Origin: Faecalicatena contorta
Lineage (GTDB): Bacteria; Bacillota; Clostridia; Lachnospirales; Lachnospiraceae
Direction of reading: 5' to 3'
Length of the DNA stretch: 64,000 nt
NCBI RefSeq assembly: GCF_003149105.1
Contig: NZ_QGDS01000001.1
Span: 77,334-141,333, forward strand
Position 1 is the first letter of the stretch; the number at the start of each line of letters is the position of its first letter. Shown piece after piece: positions 17,504 through 26,811 of the stretch. The notes below the pieces were generated by a model that ran no database searches, was not told the origin of the DNA, and worked only from the letters and a program-made list of their open reading frames with translations. Both the position numbers and the translations under genes were made by a program.

Positions 17504-18517
17504 GTGAAAGCTGTTTATTTGGATAAGGTTAAATGTTTTTCTGAAAGAGAATTGCCTATGCCGGAGTGTGGTGAACATCAGGTTGTGGTTCAGATAAAGG
17601 CAGCAGGAATATGTGGCTCGGATGTACACTACTGGGCAAATGGACGTATTGGCCAGTTTGTTGTGAAAGAGCCTTTGATTTTAGGGCATGAATGTTCCGG
17701 TATTGTTTCGGCCGCAGGAAGCAAGGTGACAAAGTTTTCCGTGGGAGACAAGGTTGTTCTTGAGCCGGGGATACCCTGTATGAAATGTGAACATTGTCTG
17801 AAAGGACGTTACAATCTCTGTCAGAATATTGTGTTTTTTGCAACACCGCCGGATGATGGTATTCTTGCGGAAAATATTGTCTATGACGAAAATTTTGTTT
17901 TTAAAATACCGGAGGAGATTACAGATTTTGGTCTGGCAACCATGGCTGAGCCATTGTCGGTAGGAGTATTTGCAACGAGGAGAATTGCCCCTTGCCTGAG
18001 GGAACGTGCAATTATTTTTGGAGCCGGTATTATAGGTATTACCTGCCTGTTGGCTGCTAAAGCTGCCGGCTGTAAGCATGTCGTTGTTGCGGATATACGT
18101 AATGACCGTCTTAAGTGGGCAAAGCGGATGGGAGCTGATCAAATTATCAACACAAAAACGGAAGAGATTGCTGAGAATACATTTGATTTTGGATATGAGG
18201 CAACCGGGGCTGATATATGCTGCAATCTTGCGGTAAAATGCATAAAACCGGGTGGGAGAATCGCTATGGTTGGTATGGGGGCGGAGTTTCAGAAGGTGGC
18301 ATTGGTGGATTATGTCTGCAAAGAGATTTCCATTATTCCTTCTTTCCGATACTCAAATACATATCCCACCGCCCTTGAACTGCTCATTGACAATAAGGAA
18401 AAGCTGATGCAGTTAATTACACACAGAATACCATTTTCACTGGATGGAGTTGATGAAGCTTTTCATATTGCTGCCGAGGATCCTTCTGCAGTAAAAGTGG
18501 TGGTGGAATTCAATTGA
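17504..18517 (+). CDS. Zinc-dependent sorbitol/xylitol-type dehydrogenase
   Basis: 337-residue medium-chain dehydrogenase with a GTG start after GAGGTGA. Catalytic zinc ligands C37 (GICGSDVHYW) and H62-E63 (LGHECSG); structural zinc cysteines C92, C95, C98 and C106. The run GSDVHYWANGRIGQF closely follows the sorbitol/xylitol dehydrogenase group. Cofactor-binding GAGIIG near 170. It would oxidise a polyol (for example xylitol to xylulose) with NAD, feeding the kinase at 18995. The importer lies directly upstream, in the same operon. Confidence 0.88.
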   Translation: MKAVYLDKVKCFSERELPMPECGEHQVVVQIKAAGICGSDVHYWANGRIGQFVVKEPLILGHECSGIVSAAGSKVTKFSVGDKVVLEPGIPCMKCEHCLKGRYNLCQNIVFFATPPDDGILAENIVYDENFVFKIPEEITDFGLATMAEPLSVGVFATRRIAPCLRERAIIFGAGIIGITCLLAAKAAGCKHVVVADIRNDRLKWAKRMGADQIINTKTEEIAENTFDFGYEATGADICCNLAVKCIKPGGRIAMVGMGAEFQKVALVDYVCKEISIIPSFRYSNTYPTALELLIDNKEKLMQLITHRIPFSLDGVDEAFHIAAEDPSAVKVVVEFN

Positions 18518-18567
18518 TTTTAAAGTAACTTGTTAAAATAATATTATGAAGAAAGAGGTGCTTAGTT

Positions 18568-18960
18568 ATGAAACATGTTGTTAACGTGGCAGCAGGAAGA
18601 GAACCGGATACTGATGAAAGAAGTTTAAGAGCCAGGGTTTTGCCAAGAGAAAAGGAAGTACTCAGGGATACATATTATCTTATTGACCGCAATGAAGGGC
18701 CCTCCAAACGTCTCACTTGTGGGTATACCGTAATATATCCTACAGGAACAACGACTGGACATTCACATAATAATATGGAGGAAATTTATTATTTCATGTC
18801 CGGGGAAGGTATTATGGTAGTAGGGGATGACCAGTTTCCAGTAAAAGCCGGTGATGCCTGCTATGTTCCGCCGGGGCAGTATCATACTACAATTCAGACC
18901 GGGATTCTGCCATTGGCATTTGTATGGAATACCTGTCTTATGGACGGCGATGAGGAGTAA
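18568..18960 (+). CDS. Cupin-domain protein
   Basis: 130 residues with one cupin barrel: cupin motif 1 TTGHSHNNMEEIYYFMSGEG (about 58-77), with His/His/Glu metal ligands, and motif 2 VPPGQYHTTI (about 99-108) with the third His. It probably binds a divalent metal and a sugar or sugar phosphate; isomerase or mutarotase-like roles are possible. It sits in the operon between the dehydrogenase and the kinase. No precise activity can be assigned. Confidence 0.8.
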   Translation: MKHVVNVAAGREPDTDERSLRARVLPREKEVLRDTYYLIDRNEGPSKRLTCGYTVIYPTGTTTGHSHNNMEEIYYFMSGEGIMVVGDDQFPVKAGDACYVPPGQYHTTIQTGILPLAFVWNTCLMDGDEE

Positions 18961-18994
18961 TGTCTGTTTGTATATGCACATGAGGTGAATGAAT

Positions 18995-20527
18995 ATGAAA
19001 CAGTATGTAGCGGCAATGGATATAGGGACAAGTGGATGCAAATCAATTATTGTTGACGAGGATGGACTAGTTGTTTCCTCGGCCATTGAAGAGTATCCCT
19101 TGTATTCCCCCAGACCTGGCTGGAATGAACAGGATCCGGAGGATTGGTGGAAAGGAGCTTACATTAGTCTCCGTAAGGCAGTAGATAAAAGCGGGATAGA
19201 CCCTGCAGGTATAAAGGCGTTAAGTTTTTCGGGCCAGATGCATGGCCTGGTTGCAATGGATAAAAATGGGAGCGTCATCCGCAGAGCCATCTTATGGAAT
19301 GACCAGCGTTGTGCAAAACAATGCCAGGATATGTTGAAGGATATTGGCGGTTTTGAAAAATTACGATGTTATACAAACAATAATATGCTCCCTGGTTATC
19401 AAGGCGGAAAGTTATTATGGCTGCGTGAAATGGAGCCTGAAAATTTTGAAAAAATGACAAAGGCAGTCCTGCCTAAAGACTATCTGAGGTACAGGTTAAC
19501 AGGAGAATATTATACAGATGTTTCCGATGCATCAGGGACAGGGCTTTTTGATGTGGAAAACCGTGTGTATAGCTGGGAGCTGCTGAACTGCCTGAATCTT
19601 TCTCCAGACTTGTTCCCTCCAGTGGTGGAGTCCAGTGAGATGACAGGGGAAATTACAAAAGAAGCGGCTGAATTAACTGGGCTGTTACCTGGCACCCCTG
19701 TAGTAGGCGGCGGCGGTGACAGTGTCATTCAAACAACCGGGATGGGTCTGATTAAAGAAGGCATATTAGGTCTGACATTGGGAACGGCCGGGATTGTTGC
19801 TATGGGTATGTCCCAATATTTAGAAAATCATAATGAAACCCTTCAGTTTTTCTGCAATAATCAGAAAGATTTATACCATGTTATGGGAGTGATGCTGGCA
19901 TGTGGCGGCAGTTACCAATGGTACAGAAATACACTTTGCGGAGATGAAATGGCAAGGGCAAAGCATCAGGGTGTGGATCCATATGATTTGCTGAATGAAA
20001 GCGCAAAGAATTCAAGTCCAGGGGCAAAAAGGCTTTTATATTTGCCATATTTGTCTGGAGAACGGGCGCCGTATACAGACCCGAACCTACGGGGAAGTTT
20101 TATTGGACTGGCTCAAAGCCATAGTAAAGGAGACATTACCAGGTCTTTAATGGAAGGCATTGGATATGGAATGAAGCAAATCGGCGAGTCTATATTGGAA
20201 TTAAAACCTTTAAAGCTGGACCGTATTATTGTATCAGGAGGCGGAAGCCGCAGTGATTTGTGGAGACAGATCTTAAGTGATATTTTCCAACTTCCGGTAT
20301 ATACAGTAAATGGCGCCAAGGAAGGCGGAGCTTATGGGGCATGTCTGGCAGGCGGCGTTGGTGCAGGAATTTGGAGTGATTTGGAGGAAGCCTGTGCAAC
20401 GATGAAAGTAGTGACTGAAAATCTGCCAAATGTGAGAAATAAAGAAGTGTATGAAGAAATGTATACTATTTACAGTGATATGGTTCCTGCATTAAAAAAG
20501 CAATTTGACCGTTTGGCAAGTGCTTAA
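18995..20527 (+). CDS. xylB: FGGY sugar kinase, xylulokinase type
   Basis: About 510 residues. The ATG at 18995 is preferred over the one at 18989 because GAGGTGA ends at 18988. The N-terminal ATPase fold begins AAMDIGTSGCKS; LSFSGQMHGLV (77-86) and ILWNDQR (99-105) are characteristic of xylulokinase, and D242 in GGGGDSVIQTTGMG is the catalytic base. C-terminal ISGGGS-type motif (VSGGGSRSDLW). It phosphorylates a ketopentose or related ketose made by the upstream dehydrogenase. Transketolase follows, which supports D-xylulose 5-phosphate as the product. Confidence 0.88.
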   Translation: MKQYVAAMDIGTSGCKSIIVDEDGLVVSSAIEEYPLYSPRPGWNEQDPEDWWKGAYISLRKAVDKSGIDPAGIKALSFSGQMHGLVAMDKNGSVIRRAILWNDQRCAKQCQDMLKDIGGFEKLRCYTNNNMLPGYQGGKLLWLREMEPENFEKMTKAVLPKDYLRYRLTGEYYTDVSDASGTGLFDVENRVYSWELLNCLNLSPDLFPPVVESSEMTGEITKEAAELTGLLPGTPVVGGGGDSVIQTTGMGLIKEGILGLTLGTAGIVAMGMSQYLENHNETLQFFCNNQKDLYHVMGVMLACGGSYQWYRNTLCGDEMARAKHQGVDPYDLLNESAKNSSPGAKRLLYLPYLSGERAPYTDPNLRGSFIGLAQSHSKGDITRSLMEGIGYGMKQIGESILELKPLKLDRIIVSGGGSRSDLWRQILSDIFQLPVYTVNGAKEGGAYGACLAGGVGAGIWSDLEEACATMKVVTENLPNVRNKEVYEEMYTIYSDMVPALKKQFDRLASA

Positions 20528-20600
20528 AATCAGGTGTTTCTAAAAGATAAATAATGGCTTATAATGGGATTAATAAATAAATGAAAGAGGAGGTAACATT

Positions 20601-22583
20601 ATGAATCAAATTGATAATTTATCAATAAACACTATCCGGATTCTGTCGGCAGATGCCGTTCAAAAAGCGAAATCCGGACACCCGGGCCTTCCATTAGGCT
20701 GTGCATCCATAGCCTATGAGTTATGGGCACGGCATATGAATCATAATCCGGCTGATCCGGACTGGCTCAACCGGGACAGGTTTGTTCTTTCAGCAGGACA
20801 CGGGTCAATGTTGTTATATTCTCTGCTGTATCTGTATGGGTATGGAAATTTGACATTGGAAGACCTGAAAGAATTCAGACAGCTAAATTCAAAGACACCG
20901 GGACACCCGGAGTATCGTCATACAGTCGGAGTGGAAGCCACTACAGGGCCTTTGGGGGCAGGTATGGGAATGGCAGTCGGTATGGCAATCGCAGAAAAAC
21001 ATTTGGCATCTATATTTAATAAGGAAGGCTATCCTGTGATTGACCACTATACATTCGCATTGGGCGGAGATGGGTGCATGATGGAAGGCATCTCTTCAGA
21101 AGCACTATCCCTTGCGGGAACGCTGGGACTGTCAAAACTGATTGTTTTGTATGATTCCAATAATATCTCTATTGAAGGCTCAACAGACCTTGCATTTACT
21201 GAAGATGTAGAAATGAGAATGAAGGCCTTCGGCTTTCAGACATTAACAGTGGAGGATGGGAATGATATTGCAGCCATCGGAAATGCAATAGAGGAGGCAA
21301 AGGCAGATAAGGAACGCCCTTCCTTTATTAAAATACATACAGAGATTGGTTATGGCTGCCCGAATAAACAGGGAAAAGCAAGCGCGCATGGTGAACCTCT
21401 TGGTGAGGATAATGTCAAGGCACTGAGAGAGAACTTACAGTGGCCGTCTCAGGAACCATTTTATATTCCAGATGAAGTATATGAGAACTACAGAACTCTT
21501 CGTGAGAGCCTGATACAAAAAACTGGAAAATGGGGAGAAATGTTTGAGGAATACTGTATAAAGTATCCGGAGATGAAAGAATTAATAGATGTATATTTTA
21601 ACAGCGGCAATGGAAAACTGCTTGAGAATAATACTGAGTTTTGGAAGAGAGACGAAAAGCCGGAAGCAACCAGGAATATTTCGGGAAGGCTTCTTAACAT
21701 GATGAAGGATATTATCCCGAATCTGATAGGAGGTTCAGCGGACCTGGCACCGTCCAACAAGACGTATATGGAAGGAATGGGGGATTTTTCAAAAGAAAAT
21801 CCTGCCGGACGAAATATACGGTTTGGAGTCAGAGAACTGGCAATGGGTGCGATTGGAAATGGTATCACGCTGCATGGAGGACTGCATAGTTATGTAGCAA
21901 CATTTTTGGTGTTCAGCGATTATGTAAAACCAATGGCCCGTTTGTCCTCTATTATGAGAATTCCTGCAACGTATGTGTATTCTCATGACAGTATCGGAGT
22001 GGGAGAAGACGGACCGACCCATGAGCCAATCGAACAATTAGCTATGCTTCGCGCGATGCCTAATATGCATGTGTTCAGACCCTGTGATGCCGTGGAGACA
22101 GCGGCTGCATGGTACAGCGCCCTTACTTCAAAAGAGACGCCTACAACGATTGTTATAACCAGGCAGAATCTGGCACCTATGCAGGGAAGCAGTAAAGATG
22201 CATTAAAAGGCGGATATATTTTGGAAGACTGTGAAGGGGTACCGGATATTATATTAATTGCAACAGGATCTGAGGTAGAACTTGCAGTAGAAGCCGGCAG
22301 GATTCTGGAAAACAAGGGCAGAAAAGTGCGTGTGGTATCTATGCCATGTATGGATATATTTGAAGAACAGTCTGAGGAGTATAAAGAGGCAATACTTCCG
22401 AAGGCAGTTACACGCCGGGTAGCCATAGAGGCATTGGCCACTTTCGGATGGGAACGCTATGTAGGGCTGGAAGGGAAAATTGTGGGTATGACCTCATTTG
22501 GGGCCAGTGGACCATATAAAGAATTATTTGAGTATTTTGGAATTACGGCAGATGAAATTGTAAAGGCAGCCGACAGCCTGTAA
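20601..22583 (+). CDS. tkt: Transketolase
   Basis: Single 660-residue transketolase, full length. Thiamine-diphosphate motif GDGCMMEGISSEALSLAG through NNISIEG (156-193), substrate motif SGHPGLPLG (25-33), the GHPE loop (101-104), and pyrimidine-domain sequences including RFGVREL and EDGPTHEPIEQLA. It moves two-carbon units between xylulose 5-phosphate and aldose phosphates. Being last in a kinase/dehydrogenase operon points to pathway-specific use; a bacterium like this probably has another housekeeping copy. Followed by a strong palindromic terminator. Confidence 0.95.
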   Translation: MNQIDNLSINTIRILSADAVQKAKSGHPGLPLGCASIAYELWARHMNHNPADPDWLNRDRFVLSAGHGSMLLYSLLYLYGYGNLTLEDLKEFRQLNSKTPGHPEYRHTVGVEATTGPLGAGMGMAVGMAIAEKHLASIFNKEGYPVIDHYTFALGGDGCMMEGISSEALSLAGTLGLSKLIVLYDSNNISIEGSTDLAFTEDVEMRMKAFGFQTLTVEDGNDIAAIGNAIEEAKADKERPSFIKIHTEIGYGCPNKQGKASAHGEPLGEDNVKALRENLQWPSQEPFYIPDEVYENYRTLRESLIQKTGKWGEMFEEYCIKYPEMKELIDVYFNSGNGKLLENNTEFWKRDEKPEATRNISGRLLNMMKDIIPNLIGGSADLAPSNKTYMEGMGDFSKENPAGRNIRFGVRELAMGAIGNGITLHGGLHSYVATFLVFSDYVKPMARLSSIMRIPATYVYSHDSIGVGEDGPTHEPIEQLAMLRAMPNMHVFRPCDAVETAAAWYSALTSKETPTTIVITRQNLAPMQGSSKDALKGGYILEDCEGVPDIILIATGSEVELAVEAGRILENKGRKVRVVSMPCMDIFEEQSEEYKEAILPKAVTRRVAIEALATFGWERYVGLEGKIVGMTSFGASGPYKELFEYFGITADEIVKAADSL

Positions 22584-22610
22584 TATAAGGCGAATATCCT
22601 GATAAATAGC

Positions 22611-22650
22611 ACTAGAAAAGCAAGCATGTAAACAAGCTTGCTTTTCTAGT
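22611..22650. terminator. Bidirectional terminator between tkt and the HAD gene
   Basis: A perfect 15-base inverted repeat (arms 22611-22625 and 22636-22650) around a 10-base loop. The arm carries gcttgcttttct, giving a U-rich end on both strands. It lies between convergent genes. Confidence 0.85.
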
Positions 22651-22672
22651 ATATATATCTGTCGAAGCTGGA

Positions 22673-23308
22673 TTATACGGAAGCGCCTGTGAAGTCCCGT
22701 TCCAGCAAATCGGTCAATTTTTCAATCCGGTCCGCTGCCTCGGGCACATCTCCAAATCCATATTCAACAAAGATAAATGGAATTCCTGCTTCCTGGCAGG
22801 CCACATAATCTCCCTTAGTATCTCCTATATAAACAACATCTTTCAATTCATTTTCCTTCATCAGGCGCAGGATTGTCTGTCCCTTTGATGTCAGTGTGTC
22901 TCCATAACAAAGGTGGCCCTTGACGGTGTCTTTAAGCCCTGTAGTCTTTAAAAAGACCTCGATATATCCCTGCTGGCAATTGCTGACAATAAAAAGAGGA
23001 ACCTTTTGGGAGAGGGCGTGGAATACCTCCTGAACGCCGCCATACAAGATGCCGGGTTCTGTCTCCAGCATACGGTTTTCATATTCAAAACAAAAAGCGC
23101 CCATCCGTTCTTGTTCTTTTTTAGAAAGAGCGGGGAAAACTGCATCATAAAATTTATCCATTGTTTTTCCGAATAAGCTTTTCAAAAGTGCAGAGTCTAC
23201 TCTGACCTCCAGATTTGAATTCTCTATGATTGCCTGGTTCCAGGATTTCACAACGGTTTCGGTAGGGTCCCATAAGGTTCCGTCTACATCAAAAATAATT
23301 CCATCCAT
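22673..23308 (-). CDS. HAD-family phosphatase, phosphoglycolate-phosphatase-like
   Basis: 211 residues from the ATG at 23308, which has AAAAGGAG 9 bases upstream on the minus strand; the longer frame to 23422 runs through the regulatory region. Motif 1 is FDVDGTLWDPT with the nucleophilic Asp (about 7); motif 2 is FIVSNCQQG (Ser/Asn form); motif 3 lysine in the GDTLTSKGQTI region; motif 4 YIGDTKGDY (about 160-168). A helical cap lies between motifs 1 and 2. Likely a small-molecule phosphate hydrolase of the PGP/Gph group; substrate unknown. It faces the tkt operon and has a candidate operator palindrome just upstream. Confidence 0.88.
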   Translation of the reverse strand: MDGIIFDVDGTLWDPTETVVKSWNQAIIENSNLEVRVDSALLKSLFGKTMDKFYDAVFPALSKKEQERMGAFCFEYENRMLETEPGILYGGVQEVFHALSQKVPLFIVSNCQQGYIEVFLKTTGLKDTVKGHLCYGDTLTSKGQTILRLMKENELKDVVYIGDTKGDYVACQEAGIPFIFVEYGFGDVPEAADRIEKLTDLLERDFTGASV

Positions 23309-23341
23309 AGTATCTACTCCTTTTCTTATTAAAAATGCATA

Positions 23342-23368
23342 CTTATTGAACATTAGTAGTTCAAGAAG
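23342..23368. repeat. Palindromic element, copy 1 (upstream of the HAD gene)
   Basis: Arms cttattgaac and gttcaagaag around the centre attagta, 34 bases upstream of the HAD start. It is almost identical to the element at 48138-48164 ahead of the nitroreductase gene (26 of 27 positions). It is a candidate operator for a shared regulator. The remainder of the gap up to polA (23369-23614) is AT-rich and holds no gene that I can see. Confidence 0.6.
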
Positions 23369-23614
23369 CATAGACTGAACAAAAGCACTAGCTGTCCGAA
23401 TTACATATATACTCCGGTACAATATGTGGTTTTAAAATCAGCAGTCATTTTCATAATATCATAAAAATAGCCTTTTAAAAAGAAAGATTTTAGTGTATAC
23501 TTTAATATAATCTTACGAAAATAAAGAGAAACGGATTTTGGATATCGGTTTTGAATATATTTTTTTGCATATCATATCAGGTGTGCGAAGCAGCAAGGAT
23601 GTGGAGAATGAAAG

Positions 23615-26230
23615 ATGAATGAAAAAATAGTATTAATAGATGGCCACAGTATTTTAAACAGGGCGTTCTATGGGGTACCGGATTTAACCAATTCAGAAGG
23701 ACTTCATACGAACGCTATTTATGGGTTTTTAAATATTATGTTCAAGGTTCTGGATGAAGAGAAGCCAGAGTACTTAACAGTGACTTTTGATGTACATGCC
23801 CCTACATTCAGACATGAGATGTATGAGGATTACAAAGGCACCAGAAAACCTATGACGGAGGAGCTGAGACAGCAGGTTCCGGTGATCAAAGAAGTTCTGA
23901 AAGCGATGAACGTTGAAATTATTGAGCAGGCAGGCCTGGAGGCAGATGACCTTCTGGGGACGATTTCCCGGATCTGCGAGGAAAAAGGACTGGATGTTTC
24001 TATTATTTCCGGGGACAGAGACACCTTGCAGCTTGCTACAGAACGCGTAAAAATCCGCATTCCCAAGACGAAACAGGGACAGACAATCGTAGAGGATTAC
24101 TATGCCGCGGATGTGAAAGAAACGTGCGGGGTTACGCCGAAAGAATTCATTGATGTAAAAGCATTGATGGGAGATTCCTCCGATAATATTCCTGGGGTTC
24201 CAGGGATAGGAGAGAAGACCGCTACGAAAATTATCGAGGAATATGGCTCTATTGAGAATGCTCATGCACATGCCGGTGAGCTTAAGCCTCCAAGGGCTAG
24301 CAAGAATATACAGGAATATTGGGATCAGGCTTGTATGAGCAAGACTCTTGCTACGATTGATACCCATGCAGATATCACTTTTGATTTGAATGCGGCAAAA
24401 CATGAGAATCCTTACACAAAGGAGGCTCATGTGTATTTTCAGAAGCTTCAGTTTAAAAATATGCTGAGCAGGTTTGATGTAAAGTCCTCCATAGATAGTA
24501 TAGAATCTTGTTTTAAAGAAATTACAGATAAAAAAGAAGCAGAACAGATTTTTGCAGAGGCATCCCAGGCAGAATGTGCAGGAGTTTCTATTACAGAGGA
24601 CACAGGAAATGTACTGCCTTTATTTGCTCATCCATCGGGATACGGCAGGGTGAATATTGCTTATGAGAAAGATAAAATATATTCTATATTATGTGGTACA
24701 GATATGGATATGGAATATTTGCTTGAGAAACTCTCAGAAGTTGCAGGTAAAGTGAAAATATTTTCTATGTTTGATTTGAAAAAATATTTAACCGCTGTTA
24801 AAATTACAAAGCCGGAAAATTGTTTTGATGCCACCGTAGCAGCTTATTTGCTGAATCCATTGAAAAGTAATTATGATTATGAAGATGTGGCAAGAGAGCA
24901 GTTGGGTATTTTGATAAGCGGGGAAACCGATGTTATGACAAAAGCCTGCTATGAGGCTTATACTGCATTTGCTTCTGCAGGGCCGCTGATAGAAAAAATG
25001 CAGGAAGAAGGAATGCATCATTTGTTTACAGACATCGAGATGCCTTTGCTCTTTACACTGTTTGATATGGAACAGGAGGGCATCCGGGTAGAAGGGGATG
25101 CACTGCATTTTTATGGGGAGCAGCTTGGCAGTAAAATTGTAGAGTTGGAAAAAGAGATTTTTGAGATGGCAGGGGAATCCTTTAATATCAATTCTCCAAA
25201 GCAGCTTGCAGTTGTTCTTTTTGACCATCTGAAGCTTCCCAATGGTAAGAAGACAAAAACAGGGTATTCTACAGCGGCAGATGTGCTTGATAAGCTGGCG
25301 CCTGATTATCCGGTTGTAGAAAAAATTTTGGAATACAGACAGCTGTCTAAGTTGAAATCCACTTATGCGGACGGGCTGTCAGCCTATATAGGTCCGGATG
25401 GAAGAATCCATGGGAAATTCAACCAGACAATTGCCGCCACAGGGCGGATCAGCAGTACGGAGCCGAACTTGCAGAATATTCCGGTTCGAATGGAGCTTGG
25501 ACGGTTAATCAGAAAGGTTTTCGTGCCGAAAGAGGGCTGTATTTTTATTGATGCAGACTATTCTCAGATTGAACTGAGGATACTGGCCCACTGTTCAGGG
25601 GATGAAAAACTGATTCGGGCATATAAAGAGGCAAGGGATATTCACCGGATGACCGCATCTCAGGTATTCCACACACCCTTTGACGAAGTAAGCGAATTGC
25701 AGCGCCGAAATGCCAAGGCCGTAAACTTTGGAATTGTATACGGCATCAGTTCTTTTGGACTGAGTCAGGGTCTGAGTATTACGCAAAAAGAGGCGAAGCA
25801 GTATATTGAGAATTACTTTGAAACTTATCCTGGGATTAAGCGTTTTCTGGATGATACAGTGGCACATGCCAAAGAGGAAGGCTACGTTGTGACTTTGTTC
25901 GGCAGGAGAAGACCTGTCCCTGAATTAAAATCCAGTAATTTTATGCAGCGTAATTTTGGGGAACGTGTAGCTATGAACGCACCAATCCAGGGCTCTGCCG
26001 CAGATATTATGAAAATTGCCATGATAGGTGTAAATAGAGAACTCAGAGAAAAGGGATTGAAATCAAGGATGGTTCTGCAAGTGCATGATGAGCTTTTAAT
26101 TGAAGCGTATCAGGAAGAAGCCGAAGAGGTGAAAGCAATCCTGAAGAAGCAGATGGAGCAGGCTGCGGATTTGGATGTACCTTTGATTATAGACATGCAT
26201 ACAGGAAAGAACTGGTATGAGGCAAAGTGA
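23615..26230 (+). CDS. polA: DNA polymerase I
   Basis: 871 residues. The 5'-3' nuclease domain (about 1-290) opens with LIDGHSILNRAFYG and contains EADDLLGTI and MGDSSDNIPGVPGIG. The middle domain (about 300-470) lacks the DxE carboxylates of proofreading exonucleases, as in many Firmicutes. The polymerase domain has motif A DADYSQIELR (about 649-658), motif B RRNAKAVNFGIVYG (about 697-710) and motif C VLQVHDELLIEA (about 821-832). It fills gaps and removes RNA primers. Heads the polA-coaE-walJ run. Confidence 0.97.
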   Translation: MNEKIVLIDGHSILNRAFYGVPDLTNSEGLHTNAIYGFLNIMFKVLDEEKPEYLTVTFDVHAPTFRHEMYEDYKGTRKPMTEELRQQVPVIKEVLKAMNVEIIEQAGLEADDLLGTISRICEEKGLDVSIISGDRDTLQLATERVKIRIPKTKQGQTIVEDYYAADVKETCGVTPKEFIDVKALMGDSSDNIPGVPGIGEKTATKIIEEYGSIENAHAHAGELKPPRASKNIQEYWDQACMSKTLATIDTHADITFDLNAAKHENPYTKEAHVYFQKLQFKNMLSRFDVKSSIDSIESCFKEITDKKEAEQIFAEASQAECAGVSITEDTGNVLPLFAHPSGYGRVNIAYEKDKIYSILCGTDMDMEYLLEKLSEVAGKVKIFSMFDLKKYLTAVKITKPENCFDATVAAYLLNPLKSNYDYEDVAREQLGILISGETDVMTKACYEAYTAFASAGPLIEKMQEEGMHHLFTDIEMPLLFTLFDMEQEGIRVEGDALHFYGEQLGSKIVELEKEIFEMAGESFNINSPKQLAVVLFDHLKLPNGKKTKTGYSTAADVLDKLAPDYPVVEKILEYRQLSKLKSTYADGLSAYIGPDGRIHGKFNQTIAATGRISSTEPNLQNIPVRMELGRLIRKVFVPKEGCIFIDADYSQIELRILAHCSGDEKLIRAYKEARDIHRMTASQVFHTPFDEVSELQRRNAKAVNFGIVYGISSFGLSQGLSITQKEAKQYIENYFETYPGIKRFLDDTVAHAKEEGYVVTLFGRRRPVPELKSSNFMQRNFGERVAMNAPIQGSAADIMKIAMIGVNRELREKGLKSRMVLQVHDELLIEAYQEEAEEVKAILKKQMEQAADLDVPLIIDMHTGKNWYEAK

Positions 26231-26811
26231 TGAAGGTATTGGGAATCACTGGCGGAGTAGGCTCCGGGAAAAGTGAAGTTCTGCGCTATATGGAGGAAGA
26301 GTATGGTGCGGTTGTCTGTCAGTTGGATGAAGTGGCGAAGGCTCTCCAGAAAAAGGGAACGGACTGCTATGATAAAATTATAGAACAGTTTGGTCTGGAA
26401 GTTACTGGGGAGAATGAGGAACTGGACAGAAAGAAGCTGGCAGCAATTATTTTCCAGGATGAGAATAAAAGAAGGATACTGAATGGAATCGTCCACCCGG
26501 AAGTGAAAAAGTGGGTGGAACAGGACATTATAGAGAAGAAAAAAAGAGGAGTGCCGCTGTATGTAATTGAGGCGGCGCTTCTGCCGGAAGCAGGATATGA
26601 AGACATCTGCCAGGAAATGTGGTATATTTATACGGAAGAAAGTGTCAGAAGAGAACGGCTGAAAAAATCAAGAGGATATTCCGACGAAACTATCAGCCGG
26701 ATGATACGGTCACAGTCTCCGGAATCTGTATTCCGGAAAGCCTGCCATATCGTCATAGACAACAGTGGGACGTTCGAGAGAACAAAGAAACAAATAGGAG
26801 AGCAATTATGA
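26230..26811 (+). CDS. coaE: Dephospho-CoA kinase
   Basis: 193 residues. The ATG at 26230 overlaps the polA stop (TGATG). P-loop GITGGVGSGKSEV at the start, followed by the CoaE pattern CQLDEVAKAL and VHPEVKKWV, and a lid-like IEAALLPEAG. Last step of coenzyme A synthesis: phosphorylates the 3'-hydroxyl of dephospho-CoA. Translationally coupled to polA upstream, and overlaps the next gene by four bases. Confidence 0.95.
   Translation: MKVLGITGGVGSGKSEVLRYMEEEYGAVVCQLDEVAKALQKKGTDCYDKIIEQFGLEVTGENEELDRKKLAAIIFQDENKRRILNGIVHPEVKKWVEQDIIEKKKRGVPLYVIEAALLPEAGYEDICQEMWYIYTEESVRRERLKKSRGYSDETISRMIRSQSPESVFRKACHIVIDNSGTFERTKKQIGEQL

Noticed and set aside
4155..22583. Sulfoquinovose (sulfo-transaldolase or sulfo-transketolase) pathway
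   Set aside because: A transaldolase-fold protein and a transketolase are present, but there is no sulfoquinovosidase, sulfoquinovose isomerase or sulfolactaldehyde enzyme, and the dehydrogenase/kinase genes suit a polyol better.
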